A stretch of DNA of 9,229 bases, from assembly GCA_050115015.1 (NCBI GenBank), contig JASFRI010000162.1:1-9229 (forward strand), in the 5' to 3' direction. Made by a program: the position numbers and the translations under genes. The first letter of the stretch is position 1. Every line of letters starts with the position of its first letter. Shown one piece after another: positions 5,884 to 9,229 of this stretch. Origin of the DNA: JASFRI01 sp050115015. GTDB lineage: Bacteria; Acidobacteriota; Polarisedimenticolia; CBDVAL01. The notes under the pieces were generated by a model. That model was not told the DNA's origin. It worked only from the letters and a program-made list of their open reading frames with translations, and ran no database searches.

Positions 5884-6695
5884 AACAACGTGCCGGTCTC
5901 GCCGGCCTCCGGCTCCGGGATCCGCCGGTCGGGGAACCGCCCCTCGAGGGCCTCGGCGACGATCCGCCGGGTGTCCGCCGGGAAATCGCTCTTCTCGGCG
6001 ATCCAGCGCAGGTAGGATGGGTCGTCGCGCACGAGCTCGCGCAGCGCCTTGCCACGGTGCTTCCCGACGTCGAGCAGCGCCTCGTCCCCGGACCAGCGGA
6101 TCTTCCCCTGGGCATCGACCCAGTCCTCGGGGATCGAGGCCCGCGCCAGGCCGTCCACGCTGCGAGGCAGGTCGTCGTAGCGCTCGAGCTGGGCGTCGAG
6201 GACGTCCACGGTGGCGAGGACGTCCGCCTCGGCGCCGTGCGCGCCCTCGTGCTCCCGTCCGACGTAGAACCGCACCGCGCCGGAGAGGGTGCGGGGCTCC
6301 CGGAGGTGGAAGATGCGCTGCGCATCCACCAGCCGTCTCCCCTCGCGACCGAACGGGCGTCCCGCCCGGGCGCATTCGGCCTCCAGGAGCGGGAGGTCGT
6401 AGGAGATGATGTTGAACCCGGCGAGGTCCGCCCCCTCCAGGAGCCGGTCGACCTCCGGAAGGACGTCGCGGAAGGGCGGCGCGTCGGCGACGTCGGCGTC
6501 GCGGATACCGTGCACCGCCGTCGCCCCGGCGGGGATGGGCACCCCCGGGTTCACGCGGCGGGTGTAGCGCGTGTCGGTGCCGTCCGGATGGACGACGACG
6601 ATGCAGATCTCCACGATCCGGTCCACATCGGGGCGCGTGCCGGTGGTCTCCAGGTCGAAGAACGCCAGCGGGCGATCCAGCGCGAGGTTCTTCAC
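5880..6695 (-). CDS. DEDDh 3'-5' exonuclease with ExoX-like C-terminal domain
   Basis: A 271-residue exonuclease of the DnaQ/pol III epsilon superfamily, which removes nucleotides from DNA 3' ends by two-metal catalysis. All motifs are present: Exo I FFDLETTG (D14, E16), Exo II AGFNIISYDLPLL (D100), and Exo III HGAEAD (H153, D158). Residues ~206-255 (LLDVGKHRGKALRELVRDDPSYLRWI and the following helix) match the small C-terminal domain of exodeoxyribonuclease X-like proteins, so a repair or mismatch-processing enzyme is likelier than a replicative proofreader. I chose the GTG at 6695: it places Exo I near the N-terminus as usual and has GGGAAG 4 bases upstream. An ATG at 6779 would add 28 Ala/Pro-rich residues and has no Shine-Dalgarno. 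It is convergent with the 91-residue gene, overlapping by 4 bases. Confidence 0.9.
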   Translation of the reverse strand: MKNLALDRPLAFFDLETTGTRPDVDRIVEICIVVVHPDGTDTRYTRRVNPGVPIPAGATAVHGIRDADVADAPPFRDVLPEVDRLLEGADLAGFNIISYDLPLLEAECARAGRPFGREGRRLVDAQRIFHLREPRTLSGAVRFYVGREHEGAHGAEADVLATVDVLDAQLERYDDLPRSVDGLARASIPEDWVDAQGKIRWSGDEALLDVGKHRGKALRELVRDDPSYLRWIAEKSDFPADTRRIVAEALEGRFPDRRIPEPEAGETGTLF

Positions 6696-6840
6696 GGTGC
6701 TTCCCGTCCTCCCGTGCTGCCGCCCCGCAGCGAGGATCTCCGGGAACGCGGGGGGCGCCGCGGGTGTTGCGTACAGCATACCCGGATCCGTCGGACCGCG
6801 GGGCCGGCCGTCGTGTCCGAACCCCCGGAGGGAGAATCCG

Positions 6841-7731
6841 ATGCGACACTTCCTCGCAGCACTCGTCCTCCTCTCCCTGTCCGGAGCGGCCTCCGGCGGG
6901 ACGGCGCGAACGCACGATGCCGCCTACTGGCGCGCCGTCATCACCGGTGGCTACGCCGTCCCCGAGGGAGAGTCCCCTGCCGCGCTGATCCGCGAGCTTT
7001 CCGGCCTGCTCGGCTCCCCCGACCCGGAGGAGCGCGACGCCTTCGCGTACGGCATCCCGGCCCGCTGGATCTACGCCCAGGAGCTCCTGGTCCCCCGCGA
7101 CCTGCGGAAGCTCGTGGACGCATGGTCCGCGAACCTGACGCAGGGGATCGGCGAGACGGGGGACGAATCGGTGCTGCTGCGCTCGTTCTCGGCCCTCGAC
7201 CTGTCGATCCTCGCGGCCCTGGACAACAAGTCCCCGTTCCTGGGCCGTGCGGGCTTCCGGGATCTGCTGGACGCGGCCCTGCGCTACCTGGACGCGGAGA
7301 GGGACCTGCGGGGATACGTGCCGGGGACGGGCTGGCACCACGCCGTCGCCCATGGCGCCGACCTGCTGAAGTTCCTGGCCCGCAGCCGCCACCTCACCCC
7401 GGCGGAGCAGCGGCGGATCCTCGCCAGCATCCGGCGGAAGCTGGACGTCGGCCTGGTCTACGTCTGGGGCGAGGACGAACGCCTCGCTCGCGCGGTCCTC
7501 TCCCTGGTCGACCGCGAGGACCTAGACCGGAAGGCCTTCCAGGGCTGGCTGGCCGCGCTGGAACGGCCGTCGGAGCGCCTCTGGGAGGGTGAGCTGGACA
7601 CCGCGCGGTTCATGGCGGTCCAGAACACCCGCAACACGCTCCGGAGCCTGGCGCTGCGGCTCGAGACGTCCACGGCGCCCGCCGCCGCCTGGGCCCGGAA
7701 GGAGGTCCTGGACACGCTGTCGCGGCTGTGA
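6841..7731 (+). CDS. Exported DUF2785-family protein
   Basis: A 296-residue helical protein. Residues 1-19 form a signal peptide (MRHFLAALVLLSLSGAASG), so the mature protein is probably periplasmic. The remainder resembles DUF2785: DLRGYVPGTGWHHAVAHGADLL (155-176) is the characteristic block, followed by an alpha-helical repeat-like region with GEDERLARAVLSLV (210-223). The conserved His and Asp residues (H166, H167, H171, D174) could bind a metal or substrate, but the family has no established function. The ATG at 6841 follows GGAGGGAG about 9 bases upstream; the frame is open further upstream but carries no signal there. It is divergent from the exonuclease across 145 bases in which I see no convincing promoter. 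Confidence 0.8.
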   Translation: MRHFLAALVLLSLSGAASGGTARTHDAAYWRAVITGGYAVPEGESPAALIRELSGLLGSPDPEERDAFAYGIPARWIYAQELLVPRDLRKLVDAWSANLTQGIGETGDESVLLRSFSALDLSILAALDNKSPFLGRAGFRDLLDAALRYLDAERDLRGYVPGTGWHHAVAHGADLLKFLARSRHLTPAEQRRILASIRRKLDVGLVYVWGEDERLARAVLSLVDREDLDRKAFQGWLAALERPSERLWEGELDTARFMAVQNTRNTLRSLALRLETSTAPAAAWARKEVLDTLSRL

Positions 7732-7748
7732 GAGCGGTGGCGCCGCTC
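7732..7748. terminator. Hairpin between convergent genes, possible bidirectional terminator
   Basis: GAGCGG (7732-7737) and CCGCTC (7743-7748) pair perfectly around a 5-base loop. The stem begins at the base after the DUF2785 stop codon and overlaps the stop codon of the enoyl-CoA hydratase-family gene. There is no U-tract, so it is a weak candidate. Confidence 0.35.
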
Positions 7749-8499
7749 ACTCCCGGATCTGGATCCGCTTCATCTGGTGGCGGGTGGACGGCGAGTACCA
7801 GATCTCCACGAACTCCCGGATCGACGCCTCCTCCTCGGCGCGCATCCGCTCGGCCACCGGCCCCCGCAGGAGCCGCTTGAGGCTCCGGTAGGCCGCGGGG
7901 TCCTTGGAGGCGAGCTCCTCGGCCTCCTTGCCGGCCGCATGGACCAGGTCCTCCGGATCGACGACGCGGTCCACCAGGCCCAACTCCACCGCCTCCTCGC
8001 CCAGGAACATGGCCCCCGTCAGCACCACCCGCTCGGCGTTCCGGTGTCCGACGACGGCACGGAGCACCTCCACGCTCCCCGCGAAGGCCGTCGCGCCGAA
8101 CGTGATCTCGTTCAGCCCGATCTTCGCCTTGCCGGCGGCCATCACACGGCGGTCGCAGGCCAGCGCCAGCATGCAGCCCCCGGCCACCGTGTGGCCGTTC
8201 AGGGCGGCCACGACGGGCTTGGGGAACAGGAACAGGTCGCGGTAGAACGCGGTGAACCCGGTCAGGAACGCCGTGAAGGGCTCCGGCGGCAGGGGCAGGA
8301 ACGTCGGGATGTCGAACCCGAAGGAGAAGAAGGCGCCGGCCCCCGTCAGCACCGCACCCCGCAGGGTGTCATCGGCCCGGACGATGTCGAAGGTCTCCTG
8401 CAGGTCGCGGATCGCCTCCGCGTCGATCGCGTTCACCTTTCCCCGCTGCAGGGTGATCGTGGCGAGATCCCCCTCCCGCTCCAGCGTCGCGTACGCCAT
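7747..8499 (-). CDS. Enoyl-CoA hydratase/isomerase family protein
   Basis: A 250-residue crotonase-fold enzyme acting on acyl-CoA thioesters, near the usual family length. The two oxyanion-hole regions are SFGFDI (59-64) and HTVAGGCMLALACD (103-116). At the positions of the two catalytic glutamates of rat mitochondrial enoyl-CoA hydratase (Glu144 and Glu164), this protein has M110 and E131. The surrounding GLNE and GHRNAERVVLTG stretches resemble delta3,delta2-enoyl-CoA isomerases, which work with a single glutamate. An isomerase is therefore more likely than a hydratase, though other crotonase reactions are possible. The ATG at 8499 has GGAGG 4 bases upstream. No other beta-oxidation gene is in the window. 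Confidence 0.88.
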   Translation of the reverse strand: MAYATLEREGDLATITLQRGKVNAIDAEAIRDLQETFDIVRADDTLRGAVLTGAGAFFSFGFDIPTFLPLPPEPFTAFLTGFTAFYRDLFLFPKPVVAALNGHTVAGGCMLALACDRRVMAAGKAKIGLNEITFGATAFAGSVEVLRAVVGHRNAERVVLTGAMFLGEEAVELGLVDRVVDPEDLVHAAGKEAEELASKDPAAYRSLKRLLRGPVAERMRAEEEASIREFVEIWYSPSTRHQMKRIQIRE

Positions 8500-8587
8500 G
8501 GGTCCTCCGTTCCCCCCGTCCGGGCAGTGTACGCGCCGCACCACCGCAAGGGAAGGCCGGCTCATGGCCGCCGTCGATCCCCGTCGC

Positions 8588-8593
8588 TATAAT
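8588..8593 (+). promoter_or_regulatory. Consensus -10 element for the lipoprotein gene
   Basis: TATAAT is a perfect -10 hexamer in very GC-rich surroundings, 55 bases before the lipoprotein ATG. The matching -35 region (around 8565-8570, TGGCCG) is poor. Predicted start near 8600 gives a leader of ~49 bases. Confidence 0.45.
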
Positions 8594-8648
8594 GATCGGG
8601 GCACGCAGATCCGGCATCCCCTGGCGGCAGAACCGAAGAGGATCCACC

Positions 8649-9229
8649 ATGCGCCCGTCTCTGGCAGCTCCTCGAGCCATCTTCATCGCCCTCCTCCCGC
8701 TGGCCCTGGCGGCCTGCGCCGCCCGGGAGCTGCCTCCCCCGCCGGCCGCCCCGGAGCCGGCCTCGCTCCCCTCGGAGCCGAGCCCGCCGTCGGAGCCCGC
8801 GACGGAGGGCGGGTCTTCGGGGGGGGGCGGCGGCCAGGCCGCGAGCGGTGGACCGCAGGGCTCGGGGACGGCGGCCGGGGCCGCGGGGCAGGACGGTGGG
8901 GAGGGCTCCGGGGCGGCCCAGGGCCAGAACGGAGGGACGGGCTCCGGCGCGGCCGGGCACACGCCGGGGGAGGGCGAAGGCCAGGGAGGCGACACCGCCG
9001 GTGGGGCCGGGGAGAACGGCGCGCCGCCAGGAGCCGGCGAGAACGGCGGGCGCGAGGCGTCGGACGGCAACGCCGCGCCGGCGGGTGCCTCGTCGCAGGC
9101 CGCCGGCTCGAGGCCGTCCGGCAGCGCCGCGACCGGTGGGGAGCGGACCGCCGGCCTAGAAGGGGACCTGGACCGTTCCCTGGAGGAGTTCGGGGAGATG
9201 CTCGCCGCGGAGCAGGAGGTCCTCGCGGG
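8649..9229 (+). CDS. Gly/Pro/Ser-rich lipoprotein, cut by the right edge
   Basis: The frame starts at ATG 8649 (GAGG 7 bases upstream) and is still open at the window end; 193 residues are visible. Residues 1-23 form a lipoprotein signal ending in the lipobox LAAC with C23, so the protein should be lipid-anchored in the envelope. Residues ~24-165 are low-complexity: first Pro/Glu/Ser (PPPPAAPEPASLPSEPSPP), then a long Gly/Ala/Asn/Gln/Glu tract including two GAGENG copies. This looks like a disordered spacer holding a distal domain away from the membrane. The last ~25 visible residues (LEGDLDRSLEEFGEMLAAEQ) turn into an amphipathic, coiled-coil-like helix. The functional domain lies beyond the edge and I cannot name it. 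Confidence 0.75.
   Translation, partial: MRPSLAAPRAIFIALLPLALAACAARELPPPPAAPEPASLPSEPSPPSEPATEGGSSGGGGGQAASGGPQGSGTAAGAAGQDGGEGSGAAQGQNGGTGSGAAGHTPGEGEGQGGDTAGGAGENGAPPGAGENGGREASDGNAAPAGASSQAAGSRPSGSAATGGERTAGLEGDLDRSLEEFGEMLAAEQEVLA

Noticed and set aside
5782..7392. 536-codon minus-strand frame spanning the exonuclease and DUF2785 genes
   Set aside because: It crosses two oppositely oriented real genes and has no recognisable domain.
7777..8592. 271-codon plus-strand frame opposite the enoyl-CoA hydratase-family gene
   Set aside because: Arg/Gly/His/Gln-rich shadow; the minus strand carries intact crotonase motifs.

Overview
This is a very GC-rich bacterial window with strong codon-position GC bias. 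Two secretion signals, a lipobox lipoprotein and sigma-54-type promoter sites point to a Gram-negative-type bacterium, for example a high-GC deltaproteobacterial or acidobacterial lineage. That placement is inference; there is no rRNA or other phylogenetic marker. I see no mobile element, CRISPR array, tRNA or rRNA.

Layout. 1-813 (-): polyphosphate kinase 2, cut by the left edge. 814-1087: divergent control region with two facing-away sigma-54 (-24/-12) promoters on either side of an 18-bp inverted repeat, plus a 9-bp hairpin in the leader of the rightward gene. 1088-2821 (+): a geranylgeranyl-reductase-like FAD oxidoreductase fused to a C-terminal cyclic-nucleotide-binding-type domain. 2914-4563 (+): Na+/phosphate cotransporter with a PhoU-like tail. 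4594-5265 (-): exported fibronectin type III protein with a third sigma-54-like promoter. 5608-5883 (+): 91-residue unknown protein. 5880-6695 (-): DEDDh exonuclease with an ExoX-type C-terminal domain, sharing a CTAG with the preceding stop codon. 6841-7731 (+): exported DUF2785 protein. 7747-8499 (-): enoyl-CoA hydratase/isomerase-family protein with one of the two hydratase glutamates replaced. 8649-right edge (+): Gly/Pro/Ser-rich lipoprotein, cut by the right edge.

How it may work together. The left third groups polyphosphate-driven nucleotide phosphorylation (PPK2), phosphate uptake (Na/Pi) and a redox enzyme with a ligand-sensing-type domain. PPK2 and the redox enzyme appear to share a control region read by sigma-54. 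The most notable items are this divergent sigma-54 pair and the FAD-reductase/CNB fusion, whose phosphate-binding cassette is degenerate. The rest looks like unrelated housekeeping and envelope genes in short alternating transcription units.
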